Assembly (NCBI RefSeq): GCF_005405245.1
Contig: NZ_BJDR01000014.1
Location: forward strand, 1 to 50,028
Source: Enterococcus nangangensis
Lineage (GTDB): Bacteria; Bacillota; Bacilli; Lactobacillales; Enterococcaceae
DNA: 50,028 nt
Reading direction: 5' to 3'
The notes beneath the pieces were generated by a model, which was given only the letters and a program-made list of their open reading frames with translations, was not told the origin of the DNA and did no database searches. Positions 1 through 11,248 of the stretch are shown piece after piece. The position numbers and the translations under genes were made by a program. The number at the start of each line of letters is the position of its first letter. The stretch's first letter is position 1.

Positions 1-75
1 GAATTGTGTTTGTTTCGAATATCCGAAACGCCCTACACATTGGTTGTATTCACTTTGTTCAGTTTTCAAAGGTCT
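1..75 (-). other. pre-16S rRNA leader with boxA-like antitermination motif
   Basis: Read on the minus strand, the leader contains CTTTGAAAACTGAACAAA (about 73-56), the familiar Firmicute rrn leader/spacer motif containing boxA, followed by sequence of the kind that precedes mature 16S. Mature 16S does not start within the window. Recognition is from family knowledge of Bacillus/Enterococcus rrn leaders and was not checked by search. Confidence 0.65.
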
Positions 76-101
76 ACTTTGTTGCATCCAGCAACTCTTA
101 T

Positions 102-130
102 ATCTTATCAGCTTTTCAAATCGTTGTCAA
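102..130 (-). promoter_or_regulatory. rRNA operon promoter P3 (proximal)
   Basis: Minus-strand consensus -35 TTGACA (130-125), 17-base spacer, -10 TAAGAT (107-102). It lies closest to the boxA-like leader and is probably the main rrn promoter. Confidence 0.7.
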
Positions 131-186
131 CAACTTTTTTGAAAAGTTTTTTAAGTTTTAGAAGTTTGCTCGTTAGCGACTTTGTT

Positions 187-216
187 ATAATAACATAACA
201 ATCAATTGCTTGTCAA
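187..216 (-). promoter_or_regulatory. rRNA operon promoter P2
   Basis: Minus-strand consensus -35 TTGACA (216-211), 18-base spacer, -10 TATTAT (192-187). It is the second of three tandem promoters upstream of the rRNA leader. Confidence 0.6.
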
Positions 217-282
217 GAACTTTTTTCTTTAATAAGTTATTTTGTTATGTCCCTTGTCGTTGTTATCTCAGCGACATCTAAC

Positions 283-311
283 ACTATACCAAGCATTTGG
301 CGGTTGGTCAA
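283..311 (-). promoter_or_regulatory. rRNA operon promoter P1 (outermost)
   Basis: On the minus strand a -35 TTGACC (311-306) is followed after 17 bases by -10 TATAGT (288-283). It is the first of three tandem sigma-A-type promoters pointing leftward toward a pre-16S leader. Tandem promoters are typical of rrn operons. The 16S gene lies outside the window, so the target is inferred from the leader sequence. Confidence 0.6.
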
Positions 312-401
312 CAAAAAATTACAAGTTTTTTGAAGTTTTTTTCAAATCCGTTTGTTTATTTTAGAAAGAGTTTGCAACTTTCGTTTTTTAATGAAGAAGC
401 T

Positions 402-441
402 AAAAAAAAAGAAGCAAAAGGAAAACTTTTGCTTCTTTTTT
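402..441 (-). terminator. Rho-independent terminator of lysS
   Basis: On the minus strand a perfect stem GAAGCAAAAG / CTTTTGCTTC (arms 435-426 and 420-411) with a 5-base loop is followed by an uninterrupted run of nine T. It starts just past the lysS stop and insulates it from the rRNA promoters downstream. Confidence 0.9.
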
Positions 442-445
442 CTGA

Positions 446-3012
<2,567 letters not shown>

Positions 3013-3072
3013 AAATAATTCCTCCTTCAAACATGGTAGTAAAGGACTACCTACTACGCCTAGCTCTATCTA

Positions 3073-3951
3073 CTAGCCTAAAGCTTCGTCTTTCAAAGCT
3101 TGTAATTCTTCTTCTGTGTAGTGATACTTGCGGTTACAGAAACTGCAGACCGCTTCGGCACCGTGGTCTTCCACAATCATTTCTTCAATTTCTTTAGCCC
3201 CTAAAGCAATAATTGCCGTGGCAAATTTTTCTTTTGAGCAGTCACAGACAAATTCTACGGGCATACTTTCTAAAATTTCAACGTCTGTTCCTAAAATCTT
3301 TTGCAAGATTTCTTCTGGCGTGACACCTTCTGCTATGAATTTCGCCATGTTCGGTACTTTTTGTAAACTTGCTTCAATACTGGCGATACACTCTTCATCA
3401 GCCCCAGGCAAGACTTGAATCATAAAGCCACCAGCCGCAGCGACACTAGCATCTTCATTTAGCAAAACACTCAAGCTAATGGCAGAAGGAACTTGTTCGG
3501 AAACCGCCATGTAGTACGTAAAGTCTTGGCTTAAATCCCCAGCGACAATCGGCACTTGACCAGTAAAGGGTTCTTTTAATCCTAAATCTTTAATCACCGA
3601 TAACGTTCCCGCTGTTCCCACAGTTGCCGGCAAAGATAAATTGCCAGCAGCGTCAGCTTGCAAAGGGACTTGCGGATTTTTTATGTAGCCTTTGACGGTG
3701 CCATGACCGTTACTGTCGACAACAATGGAGCCCACTGGCCCGTCCCCTTGCACTTTAATGGTGAGTTTATCATCGCCTTTTAAGGTTGCGCCTAATAATA
3801 AACCGCCAATCAACGTCCGGCCGAGAGCAACTGTAGCCCCACTAGCTGTTTCGTGGCGGCTGGCACCTTCTTGAACCACAGCAGTAGCACATAAACTGTA
3901 GCCCCGGACCATGCCGTTATATCCTAAAGCTTTCACTAAATAGTCTTTCAT
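3073..3951 (-). CDS. hslO: Hsp33 redox-regulated holdase chaperone
   Basis: Cytosolic chaperone activated by oxidation of a zinc-binding four-Cys centre; it prevents aggregation during oxidative and heat stress. The protein is 292 aa, typical for Hsp33. The C-terminal cysteines are seen as CDC (in FVCDCSKEK) and CSFC (in AVCSFCNRKYHY), giving the expected CxC and CxxC pairs. AAAGGAG lies a short distance upstream of the ATG. It sits between ftsH and dusB, as in other Enterococcus-like genomes. A candidate promoter (TTTCCA, 17 bases, TACATT with TGG before it, around 4009-3981) follows the stacked hairpins that separate it from ftsH. Confidence 0.95.
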   Translation of the reverse strand: MKDYLVKALGYNGMVRGYSLCATAVVQEGASRHETASGATVALGRTLIGGLLLGATLKGDDKLTIKVQGDGPVGSIVVDSNGHGTVKGYIKNPQVPLQADAAGNLSLPATVGTAGTLSVIKDLGLKEPFTGQVPIVAGDLSQDFTYYMAVSEQVPSAISLSVLLNEDASVAAAGGFMIQVLPGADEECIASIEASLQKVPNMAKFIAEGVTPEEILQKILGTDVEILESMPVEFVCDCSKEKFATAIIALGAKEIEEMIVEDHGAEAVCSFCNRKYHYTEEELQALKDEALG

Positions 3952-4031
3952 GAAAGAATCTCCTTTAATCGTTTTTTCAACTTAATGTACCATAAAAAAA
4001 GCTATTTGGAAAAGTAATTCTTTTGAAAATG

Positions 4032-4090
4032 AAAAAAGCACACTTTCGATGCTTAAAAATTCGCTGCTGCAAAGCGCTAAGTTTTAAGCA
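4032..4090 (-). other. Alternative-pairing hairpin region between ftsH and hslO
   Basis: Reading the minus strand, TGCTTAAAA (4090-4082) can pair with TTTTTAAGCA (4059-4050), while the AAGCA of the latter can instead pair with TGCTT (4040-4036), which is followed by a T-run. The two pairings exclude each other, as in antiterminator/terminator arrangements, though a simple second terminator after ftsH is equally possible. Confidence 0.4.
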
Positions 4091-4104
4091 GTAAATCTTC
4101 AGGT

Positions 4105-4144
4105 AAAAAGAAGAACCGACTCAACATAAGCTAAGTCAGTCCTT
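4105..4144 (-). terminator. Rho-independent terminator of ftsH
   Basis: Minus-strand stem of about 14 pairs (some G-U): AAGGACTGACTTAG pairs with TTGAGTCGGTTCTT, followed by a T-run. It begins about 10 nt after the ftsH stop. Confidence 0.8.
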
Positions 4145-4154
4145 CATGTAGTTT

Positions 4155-6329
4155 TTATTCTTTTGGTTCTTCTTGGTCTGCTGGTTTTTCAGCAGGGAAC
4201 TCCGGTGTAGCCGTTGGTGTTTCTTCTTCAGCTGGTGTACTTGGTGCTTGTGGCACTTCAGGTTCTTTGCCAGCTAATTCATCGGCTTGCGCTTTAAGGT
4301 CCGCTTTCACTTCGGCGAAATCAGCCCGTTCTTGCGCTTGTTTTTCCGCATCTTTTGCTTCTAAAGCCCGTTTTGCTTCTTCAAAAGTTTGCGCGTCATT
4401 TTTTTCACTTGGGAATTCAGCATCCGTCACTTCTTTAGGCATTACGCCTTCTTCAAACAAGGACTTAATGCTCTTAGCATCTAATGTTTCAAACTCTAAT
4501 AGTTTTTCAGCGATTAATTGATGTTTTTCCCGGTGCGTGGAAATAATGTCGTAGGCTTTTTGGTGAGCTTCATTTAAGATGCTCCGCACTTCATTGTCGA
4601 TTTCATACGCCACTTGTTCAGAGTAGGCTTTGGTTTGACCGTAGTCACGACCCACAAAGACTTGGTGGTTTCCTTCGTATTGGACAGGTCCTAATTTATC
4701 AGACATGCCGTATTCCGTCACCATACTGCGGGCTAAACCAGTAGCTTGTTCAAAGTCATTAGAAGCACCGGTAGATTTCACACCGAAGACAACTTCTTCA
4801 GCCACCCGGCCCCCTAAAAGACCAACGATTTGTTCAAACATATCTTCTTTGGTTAATAAGTTTTGATCTTCTTTTGGTAAAGCAATCATATAACCGCCAG
4901 CGCGGCCCCGCGGAATAATCGTTACTTTATGCACGACACGGGCATTGGATAAAATCAAACCAACAATCGTATGTCCCGCTTCGTGGTACGCCACCATTTC
5001 CCGTTCTTTCTTGGAAATGACGCGATCTTTTTTCGCTGGTCCAGCAATGACGCGGTCTTCTGCTTCATCAATATCTGAAGCATCGATTTTCTTTTTATTA
5101 CGACGAGCAGCGACTAAAGCTGCTTCGTTTAAGACGTTTTCTAAATCAGCACCGGCAAAGCCTGGTGTTTGTTGGGCAACAACTTTTAAATCGACGTCGT
5201 CAGCTAACGGTTTGTTCCGTGCATGGACGCGGAGGATAGCTTCCCGACCTTTCACGTCTGGACGACCTACCAAGATTTGGCGGTCAAAACGGCCTGGACG
5301 TAAAAGCGCTGGGTCTAAAACATCAGAACGGTTGGTAGCGGCAATGACGATGACGCCTTCGTTCCCATCAAACCCATCCATTTCCACTAACAATTGGTTT
5401 AAGGTTTGTTCACGTTCATCGTGGCCGCCCCCCATACCAGCACCCCGTTGGCGACCAACGGCATCGATTTCATCAATAAAGATAATGGCTGGTGCATTTT
5501 TCTTGGCAGTTTCAAATAAATCCCGCACCCGGCTGGCCCCAACCCCGACAAACATCTCTACGAAATCAGAACCGGAGATGGAGTAAAATGGTACGCCAGC
5601 TTCACCAGCAACGGCTTTAGCTAGTAATGTTTTACCAGTTCCTGGAGGTCCCTCTAAAAGAACCCCAGCTGGAATTCGGGCGCCTAATTCGACGAAACGA
5701 CGTGGATCTTTCAAAAATTCCACGACTTCCACTAATTCTTGTTTTTCTTCTTCAGCCCCGGCAACGTCAGAGAAACGTACGCGGTTGGCTTTTTTGTCGG
5801 CTTCTTTAGCTTTCGACTTGCCAAAGTTCATAACCCGGCCGCCGCCACCGCCTTGTTGCCCTTGTCCCATCATCATATAGATGAAAAAGAAAATAGCAAT
5901 CATGGGTAGGAAAGTTAAGAGTAAAGAAAGCCACATACCAGAAGAAGACTCTTCTTTAATCGTCACTGTGGCATCACTATTTTTAGCGAGCTCTTGAATT
6001 TCGGCGATACTAGCGTCGTTAGGTAACACGACGGTGGTAAAGTTTTTAGTAGAGACATCCGCACTGCCCCACAAAGGCAAGCCACCAGTATTTTCAACTT
6101 TTTGGGCTTCGGCGTATTCCCCGGTGACCTTTAACACCCCATTGGCGGGTTGTACGGCTAGTTTAGAAATCTTGCCGTCTTCCAACTGTTCTGTAAAGGT
6201 GGAATACTCAATGCTAGTCGCTTGTTCAGAACTATTGCTAAAAAAGACAAAGTACAAGGCTAATGCCGCGATTAGCAACAAGAGCACATAGTACAAGCCA
6301 TTTTTGGGCTTGGTGTTTTTATTGTTCAT
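4155..6329 (-). CDS. ftsH: ATP-dependent zinc metalloprotease FtsH
   Basis: Membrane-anchored hexameric AAA+ protease that degrades misfolded membrane and regulatory proteins. It is 724 aa. Transmembrane segments lie at about residues 12-30 and 132-154, with an extracytoplasmic domain between them. Walker A GPPGTGKT is at 227-234, Walker B IIFIDEID at about 282-289, the second region of homology around [19 protein letters not shown], the zinc motif HEAGH at 449-453 and the third ligand Asp in SNDFEQA near 525. Residues about 640-724 form an acidic, Pro/Glu/Ala-rich tail, longer than in B. subtilis FtsH. AGGAGG precedes the ATG. hpt and tilS lie immediately upstream, the classic tilS-hpt-ftsH order. 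A CtsR-like repeat lies in its promoter region. Confidence 0.98.
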   Translation of the reverse strand: MNNKNTKPKNGLYYVLLLLIAALALYFVFFSNSSEQATSIEYSTFTEQLEDGKISKLAVQPANGVLKVTGEYAEAQKVENTGGLPLWGSADVSTKNFTTVVLPNDASIAEIQELAKNSDATVTIKEESSSGMWLSLLLTFLPMIAIFFFIYMMMGQGQQGGGGGRVMNFGKSKAKEADKKANRVRFSDVAGAEEEKQELVEVVEFLKDPRRFVELGARIPAGVLLEGPPGTGKTLLAKAVAGEAGVPFYSISGSDFVEMFVGVGASRVRDLFETAKKNAPAIIFIDEIDAVGRQRGAGMGGGHDEREQTLNQLLVEMDGFDGNEGVIVIAATNRSDVLDPALLRPGRFDRQILVGRPDVKGREAILRVHARNKPLADDVDLKVVAQQTPGFAGADLENVLNEAALVAARRNKKKIDASDIDEAEDRVIAGPAKKDRVISKKEREMVAYHEAGHTIVGLILSNARVVHKVTIIPRGRAGGYMIALPKEDQNLLTKEDMFEQIVGLLGGRVAEEVVFGVKSTGASNDFEQATGLARSMVTEYGMSDKLGPVQYEGNHQVFVGRDYGQTKAYSEQVAYEIDNEVRSILNEAHQKAYDIISTHREKHQLIAEKLLEFETLDAKSIKSLFEEGVMPKEVTDAEFPSEKNDAQTFEEAKRALEAKDAEKQAQERADFAEVKADLKAQADELAGKEPEVPQAPSTPAEEETPTATPEFPAEKPADQEEPKE

Positions 6330-6369
6330 TTCAGACCTCCTAAAAGGACGAATCCTTCGTTATTATTTT

Positions 6370-6397
6370 ATTTTACCACATGCTGACCTTTTTGACC
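6370..6397 (-). promoter_or_regulatory. Candidate ftsH promoter with CtsR-like direct repeat
   Basis: On the minus strand GGTCAAA (6397-6391), two bases, then GGTCAGC (6388-6382), followed by an extended -10 TGGTAAAAT (TAAAAT at 6375-6370). CtsR boxes are GGTCAAA-type heptads repeated with a three-base spacer; here the spacer is two and the second heptad ends GC rather than AA, so the match is imperfect. Confidence 0.4.
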
Positions 6398-6407
6398 TTT
6401 GAAAAAC

Positions 6408-6959
6408 TTATTTTTCTGGATTTTCGTAAACTTCAGGTTTCAACACGCCTACGTAAGGTAAATTACGATATTGTTCAGCGTAATCTAAGCCGTAGCCCAC
6501 CACGAATTCGCCAGGAACAGAAAAGCCAACATAATCTGCTTCAATCGCTTTCGTGCGGCCAGAAGGTTTGTCTAACAAGGTGACAATTTTTACCGAGTTC
6601 GCTTGGCGATACTTAAACAAGTCCACGAGGTAAGACAAAGTTAGACCCGTATCAATGATGTCTTCGACAATTAAAACATCACGGCCAGAGACATTCGTAT
6701 CTAAGTCTTTCAAGATTTTTACTTCTCCGGATGATTGCGTAGAGCGACCGTAACTAGAAACGTCCATGAAGTCCATTTCCATATACATATCACAGGCGCG
6801 AATGATATCTGCCATAAAAGGGACCGCCCCTTTTAAAATACCCACCACTAAGGGATTTTTGTCGGCGTATTCAGCAGATAAAATTTTCCCCAGCTCATGG
6901 GTCTTAGCTTGAATTTCTTCTTCGGTAATCAATACCTTTAAAATATCTTTTTCTAACAT
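6408..6959 (-). CDS. hpt: Hypoxanthine(-guanine) phosphoribosyltransferase
   Basis: Purine salvage: converts hypoxanthine or guanine plus PRPP to IMP or GMP in the cytoplasm. At 183 aa it has the usual HPRT length. The PRPP-binding loop is [14 protein letters not shown] around residues 95-108, preceded by the [10 protein letters not shown] region. AAAGGAGAAG lies just before the ATG. The gene starts 14 nt after tilS ends and precedes ftsH, so tilS-hpt are probably one transcript that may run on into ftsH. In some Firmicutes TilS/Hpt regulate ftsH; no direct sign of that is seen here. Confidence 0.97.
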   Translation of the reverse strand: MLEKDILKVLITEEEIQAKTHELGKILSAEYADKNPLVVGILKGAVPFMADIIRACDMYMEMDFMDVSSYGRSTQSSGEVKILKDLDTNVSGRDVLIVEDIIDTGLTLSYLVDLFKYRQANSVKIVTLLDKPSGRTKAIEADYVGFSVPGEFVVGYGLDYAEQYRNLPYVGVLKPEVYENPEK

Positions 6960-6973
6960 AGCTTCTCCTTTAA

Positions 6974-8266
6974 TTACGGCGTTTTTAAATAAACTAGTCT
7001 GTAAAGTATTTTATCAGTTTCTATAATATAACTCAAATAAGATTTTCCTTTAGGAATCACCCATAAGATATTTTTAAAATTGTCTGCTACTACCCACTGC
7101 TGAGGTCGTTCCTCTTTAGGAATTTTCTCTTCTAAAAGATAACGACTTAGCTTTTTGGTATAGCCGTTTTTTTTCAACAACAGTCGATCGCCACTTGCTG
7201 GATGACGAACCGTCAAAGGGCTCGCTGGCGCTTGATATAAAGGCAAAATCGTCAATTGTCCTTGCGGCGGCAGCGGCCATAAGAAGTCTGCTGCAAAGTA
7301 GCCCAACTGCTCAGTTGGACTAATGGTTACCCACTCATTTAAAGGCAAAGCTTGCGGTGGTAAACTTTTAACTTTCTTCACAAAAGTTTCATATTTTAAT
7401 TCATTGGAAGTGCGAGTAATCTGTCCTTGACCAATTGCATAACTTTTTTTAGTGCCTTGCAGGAACCATTGCTGAATTTGTTGCAGCTGCGGATAGGTGA
7501 CTGGACAGTCGTAAGCCACTAACCAACGCCGCAATAATTCTATTGGCGCCTCCGTATTTTCTAACTGGGTTACTTTTAAAGGTGCTGGCGTTAATGGCGC
7601 CGTTTCTACGGCCAATAATTCTGCGTTCAGTTGTGCCAGACGTCTTAAAACTTGCGGATTTTCTTTTTTTAGTAACGGCAAGATTTGCTGCCGATAACGA
7701 TTGCGCATATAGGCTAAGTCGTGATTGGATTGATCCTCAAAGTAAGTGATTTGACGATATTGCGCATACTGATAAATCTCTTCTTTTGAAAAATCTAGCA
7801 AAGGACGAACTAACGTGCCGGAACCAAAAGTTTGAATAGCCGGAAAAGCTAGGGATGTTAAATGCGTCCCGCGGGTAATTTTCATCAAAATGGTTTCGGC
7901 CAAATCGTCTAAGTGGTGGGCCGTCAATAAAACGCCGCCTGCTGCTACTTCTTCTTTAAAAAAAGCGTAGCGAAAGTCGCGCCCCCGTGCTTCAGTAAAT
8001 TTTTCTTCTTGAGGAAAGTAACGGGTGATGAGGGGCAAGTGGTGCTTTTTAGCAAACTTTTCTAAATAAGCTGTCTCTTTTTGCGCCGCTTCCCGCAATT
8101 GATAATTAACATGAAGCAAGGTCAACCTTGCTGTAAATTGGTTTTGCCGCAATAAATCTAAGAGCACCATTGAGTCTACGCCCCCCGATATTGCCAAATA
8201 TAAAGGGGTGGTCGCGGAAATTTTTAATTTTTGCCAACTTTGACTAAAGGTACGCGGATTAAGCAT
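6974..8266 (-). CDS. tilS: tRNA(Ile)-lysidine synthase
   Basis: Modifies C34 of the AUA-decoding tRNA-Ile to lysidine using ATP and lysine; essential for correct Ile decoding. The N-terminal PP-loop ATPase motif SGGVDS is at residues 27-32, followed by a [17 protein letters not shown] segment typical of TilS. The C-terminal half carries the TilS substrate-binding domains. Length 430 aa is within the family range. GGAGGG upstream of the ATG supports the start. It is followed directly by hpt, and preceded by an S1-domain gene with an intervening terminator. Confidence 0.95.
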   Translation of the reverse strand: MLNPRTFSQSWQKLKISATTPLYLAISGGVDSMVLLDLLRQNQFTARLTLLHVNYQLREAAQKETAYLEKFAKKHHLPLITRYFPQEEKFTEARGRDFRYAFFKEEVAAGGVLLTAHHLDDLAETILMKITRGTHLTSLAFPAIQTFGSGTLVRPLLDFSKEEIYQYAQYRQITYFEDQSNHDLAYMRNRYRQQILPLLKKENPQVLRRLAQLNAELLAVETAPLTPAPLKVTQLENTEAPIELLRRWLVAYDCPVTYPQLQQIQQWFLQGTKKSYAIGQGQITRTSNELKYETFVKKVKSLPPQALPLNEWVTISPTEQLGYFAADFLWPLPPQGQLTILPLYQAPASPLTVRHPASGDRLLLKKNGYTKKLSRYLLEEKIPKEERPQQWVVADNFKNILWVIPKGKSYLSYIIETDKILYRLVYLKTP

Positions 8267-8289
8267 GACACCCTCCTTTTAAAAAGATA

Positions 8290-8356
8290 ATCACTAAAAA
8301 AGACCGAAGTATCACAAAAATAGTCGCTATTTCTGGATAGTTCGGCCTTTCAGCAG
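8290..8356 (-). terminator. Terminator after the S1-domain gene
   Basis: Minus-strand stem pairing AAGGCCGAACTATC with GATACTTCGGTCTTTTTT (one mismatch, one G-U), with internal AT-rich bases between the arms and a T-run at the end. It separates the S1 gene from tilS. Confidence 0.65.
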
Positions 8357-8367
8357 TCTATTTAGTT

Positions 8368-8823
8368 TTAACTGCGACGGCCACCGCGACCGCCTCGTTT
8401 GCCCTCGGTATTGCGACGCAAAGAAGATAACCGATCGTCACTGTCTTTCAAAAAAGAACTCATCAGGCTATCGAAGTCTTCTTTTTGATGAGGGGCAGCA
8501 AATGATTTCTTGGGAGCTGCATTGTGGCTTTGGCGATTACGATCTCTGGGGGCAAATTCTCTTTTTGGTTTGCTAGGTTGGTTTTGAGTTTCATCAGCTT
8601 TCCGAATGGATAAACCAATTTTCCCATCGTCACCTACGGAAGTAACCTTCACTGTTACTTGGTCGCCAACGGATAAAACGTCGTGAATATCCTTAACAAA
8701 ACCATTTGAAACTTCACTGATATGGACTAAGCCAGTTTTGCCTTCTCCTAAATCAATAAAGGCTCCAAAATTGGTGATGCCTGATACTTTCCCCGGTAGC
8801 TTTGCTCCTACTTCAATTGCCAT
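8368..8823 (-). CDS. S1-domain RNA-binding protein (YabR-like)
   Basis: Predicted cytoplasmic RNA-binding protein of 151 aa. Residues 1-75 form an S1/OB fold (VGAKLPGKVSGITNFGAF, then GLVHISEVS and VGDQVTVKV). The rest is a low-complexity basic tail ending in Arg/Gly repeats (GKRGGRGGRRS). The frame is open further upstream, but AAGGAGGAG nine bases before the ATG at 8823 fixes the start at MAIEVGAK. It is encoded just after divIC (gap 37 nt), the same context as yabR beside divIC in Bacillus. Substrate unknown. Confidence 0.88.
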   Translation of the reverse strand: MAIEVGAKLPGKVSGITNFGAFIDLGEGKTGLVHISEVSNGFVKDIHDVLSVGDQVTVKVTSVGDDGKIGLSIRKADETQNQPSKPKREFAPRDRNRQSHNAAPKKSFAAPHQKEDFDSLMSSFLKDSDDRLSSLRRNTEGKRGGRGGRRS

Positions 8824-8860
8824 AAAAAAATTGCTCCTCCTTAAAGCTTTACAAAATATA

Positions 8861-9289
8861 TTATTTATTTTCACTCGACGTGGTGGTCGAGGATGAATCA
8901 GTAGTTCCTGAATCGGTCACACTTTGGCTCGGTATGGTGTAGACTTGCTCACCGTCTTTAGATAACAAATAGCGCGAACGGGCTAACTTCCCCACATACT
9001 CTTCGTCTTGCAACAAATTCACGTCATCGGTTAAATCTTGCTCTTGATCGGCTAAAGATTTTTCTTTGGCAATCGTGGTTGCTTCGTCCTTTTGTAAACC
9101 TGCCAATTTATGTGCATCTTTTATTAAATGAAAACCAGAGAAGCCCAAAATGATTAGCGCCACGAGAAAAATAACAGCTAGACGGCGACGGCGGAAAGTA
9201 ATTTGCTTTTGCTGAATTTTCAGCTGCGCCAATTGTTCCCGATGATAATCATTTTCCAAAGGGGCAATCTTGTTGTTAGGGTGTGCCAT
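8861..9289 (-). CDS. divIC: Septum formation initiator DivIC/FtsB family
   Basis: Bitopic divisome protein that in Firmicutes partners with DivIB and FtsL. The protein is 142 aa. A short basic cytoplasmic N-terminus (RRRR at about 33-36) precedes one membrane segment at about 37-56; residues about 60-100 look like a coiled coil, and the DEEYVGKLARSRYLLSKDGEQVY block is the FtsB/DivIC signature. The C-terminus is Ser/Thr rich. GGGAGG precedes the ATG. Neighbours rqcP (upstream) and the S1 gene (downstream) match the yabO-divIC-yabR order of Bacillus. Confidence 0.92.
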   Translation of the reverse strand: MAHPNNKIAPLENDYHREQLAQLKIQQKQITFRRRRLAVIFLVALIILGFSGFHLIKDAHKLAGLQKDEATTIAKEKSLADQEQDLTDDVNLLQDEEYVGKLARSRYLLSKDGEQVYTIPSQSVTDSGTTDSSSTTTSSENK

Positions 9290-9356
9290 TTCATTTTTCC
9301 TCCCTTTATTTCACTCAACATTATAACAGTAAGCCATAGCCTTGTCTAATGGTATT

Positions 9357-9620
9357 TTAGTCCTTTTCTGGGGCAGTTTCCCGTAAAATCTCATACATTT
9401 TAGTTGCGTCTTCTTTTTTCGTTGACTCGGCTAAGCCGGTTACTTTCACCACTAGGGTTTTATTGCCGAAGCGAATTTCCAATTCATCCCCCACCTTTAC
9501 TTCGCTGGAAGACTTTGCTTCTTTGCCGTTAATACTGATTCGTTTTTTATCGGCGACTTCTTTAGCCACCGTCCGGCGCTTAATAATCCGGGATACTTTT
9601 AAAAATTTGTCTAAACGCAT
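9357..9620 (-). CDS. rqcP: RqcP/YabO S4-domain ribosome quality-control factor
   Basis: Small S4-domain RNA-binding protein (87 aa) of the Hsp15/RqcP family. In B. subtilis RqcP works with RqcH in adding C-terminal alanine tails to stalled nascent chains on 50S subunits. The whole protein is the S4 fold: [22 protein letters not shown], then [25 protein letters not shown] precedes the ATG. It starts just after the flippase gene ends (18 nt gap) and lies upstream of divIC, so it is probably part of the same transcript as mfd and the flippase. Confidence 0.9.
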   Translation of the reverse strand: MRLDKFLKVSRIIKRRTVAKEVADKKRISINGKEAKSSSEVKVGDELEIRFGNKTLVVKVTGLAESTKKEDATKMYEILRETAPEKD

Positions 9621-9638
9621 AGGTATTGCTCCTTTAAA

Positions 9639-11237
9639 TTATAAATTATTTTTTTGAAAAAGGCGTAAGATTTTTTTACCAAAGGGAATTAGCAGCCATT
9701 CCCGCAAGGTAAAGATTTGTAGACGAATAATCATGAACAAAAAGCTGCCAGCACCAATCACTACTCCCACTATGCTAAACAGCAAGCTCCACGTACGAGA
9801 ACTGGCGGCTAACGGGCCAACTAGAAGTAAAAAGGCGCCTAAGACCAGACTCATGGTGCCTAACGCCAACAGTGTCTTAGCTAAAAAATGTTGATAGCGA
9901 TAAAAACGTCCCAAAACTGGTCCAGCTTTTCGCGCTAAATAAAGCAGGGTCACTGTCAGTCCTAAGATGGTGGACAAGCTTGCCCCTACAGTTAAAAATT
10001 TTTCCGTTAAAAAATTCGTTGTCAAAAGTTTAATGCTTAATCCCAGTATCGCACCCGTTAAAGGAATCCGCAACTGATTTTGGCTTTGCATAATGTTTTC
10101 GTAAGCTTGAATTAACGCCACTAAAAAAATCGCTGCAATAAAAATAGCTAAAGTCAACATTCCTTGATGGTCACTAAATAAAGCGTAGTTCATGAAAGGC
10201 AAGAGCCACCATAAGCCCACGGTAGCCGCCACCGCTAAAATTGTCGTCAGCCGTAAAAACATCATGGCATATTGTTGAAAAGCGCCCTGTCCTTTTTTGA
10301 CAATTTGCCGGGTAAGCATCGGTAAAAAGGTGGAGCCTAACGCTAAGGCTACGACTAGTCCTAATTGGACCAAAGGCTGACTACGGTCAAAGACTCCTTT
10401 AGCTATTTTAGCAGCGCCGTCTGCTAGCCCACCTTTGACGAGGGCTTCTTTGACGAAAAAGGAATCTACTAATTGGTAAAAAAGTAATAAGCCACTGTAT
10501 AAAAAGACCAAGCCGCCTTCAAGGACTAAGCGTTTCAGCAGTGGTCGTAACAACTTACGGTCTTGCACCCACCACCAGTCTTTAGTAAAACGCAACCGAA
10601 AAAGTGTCGTGCGTCGATTTTCATGACGTAAGATGCCTAAAGCTAGGAGGCCACCCCCTAACCCACCGAGAAAAGCCAAACTGGCTGTCTGATAAACGTC
10701 CCAGTTTGAGGTTTTATATAAAACAGCGGCTAAGACGATAATGGCCACCCGCAAAAACTGTTCTCCCACTTGCGAAAGAGCGGTAGGCGTCATCCACGGA
10801 ATGCCTTGAAAGTTTCCCCGTAAAAAAGCGAGGGGGGGCGTTAAAAGGTACATCACCGCCACGACGCGAATCAAGCCTGCTAATTGCACATCTCCCATTG
10901 CCGCAGCCATTGGCTCACTGGCGAAAAAAAGCAAGGCAAACAAAGCAACACACACCCAAAAGATAATGGGAAATAACGTTTTTAAAATTTGATTTTGTTG
11001 ATAGGGTTCCTTTTCTTCTTGTAAAACTTTTGATAAGAAAAGTGGTAAGCCGGTTAAACTAAAAGTCATGGCAATGCCATAAAAAGGATAAATCTGCTGA
11101 TAGACGTAAAAGCCGGTGTCCCCCACTAAGTTTTGGTAAGGAACGCGATAAAAGGCACTTAAAATCTTCGCAATTAAGGACGCGACGGATAAAATCGCCG
11201 CAGCTCTTAACATCTCTTGCATTTCTTTGTGGGCCAC
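9639..11237 (-). CDS. Polysaccharide/lipid II flippase, MurJ/SpoVB (MOP) family
   Basis: Integral membrane protein of 532 aa with around 14 hydrophobic segments, of the SpoVB/RfbX-like MOP exporter superfamily. Members move lipid-linked sugar precursors across the membrane. Recognisable features are the N-terminal LRAAAILSVASLIAKILSAFYRVPYQNLVGDTGFYVYQ, split here as a run of family-typical residues around positions 7-45. The reading frame is open into mfd, but the start is set at the GTG at 11237 with AGGAAG seven bases before it, 11 nt after the mfd stop. This places it in an mfd operon, the same position as yabM beside mfd in Bacillus. Whether it acts in peptidoglycan or another polymer is not decided. 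Confidence 0.85.
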   Translation of the reverse strand: MAHKEMQEMLRAAAILSVASLIAKILSAFYRVPYQNLVGDTGFYVYQQIYPFYGIAMTFSLTGLPLFLSKVLQEEKEPYQQNQILKTLFPIIFWVCVALFALLFFASEPMAAAMGDVQLAGLIRVVAVMYLLTPPLAFLRGNFQGIPWMTPTALSQVGEQFLRVAIIVLAAVLYKTSNWDVYQTASLAFLGGLGGGLLALGILRHENRRTTLFRLRFTKDWWWVQDRKLLRPLLKRLVLEGGLVFLYSGLLLFYQLVDSFFVKEALVKGGLADGAAKIAKGVFDRSQPLVQLGLVVALALGSTFLPMLTRQIVKKGQGAFQQYAMMFLRLTTILAVAATVGLWWLLPFMNYALFSDHQGMLTLAIFIAAIFLVALIQAYENIMQSQNQLRIPLTGAILGLSIKLLTTNFLTEKFLTVGASLSTILGLTVTLLYLARKAGPVLGRFYRYQHFLAKTLLALGTMSLVLGAFLLLVGPLAASSRTWSLLFSIVGVVIGAGSFLFMIIRLQIFTLREWLLIPFGKKILRLFQKNNL

Positions 11238-11248
11238 ACCATCACTTC

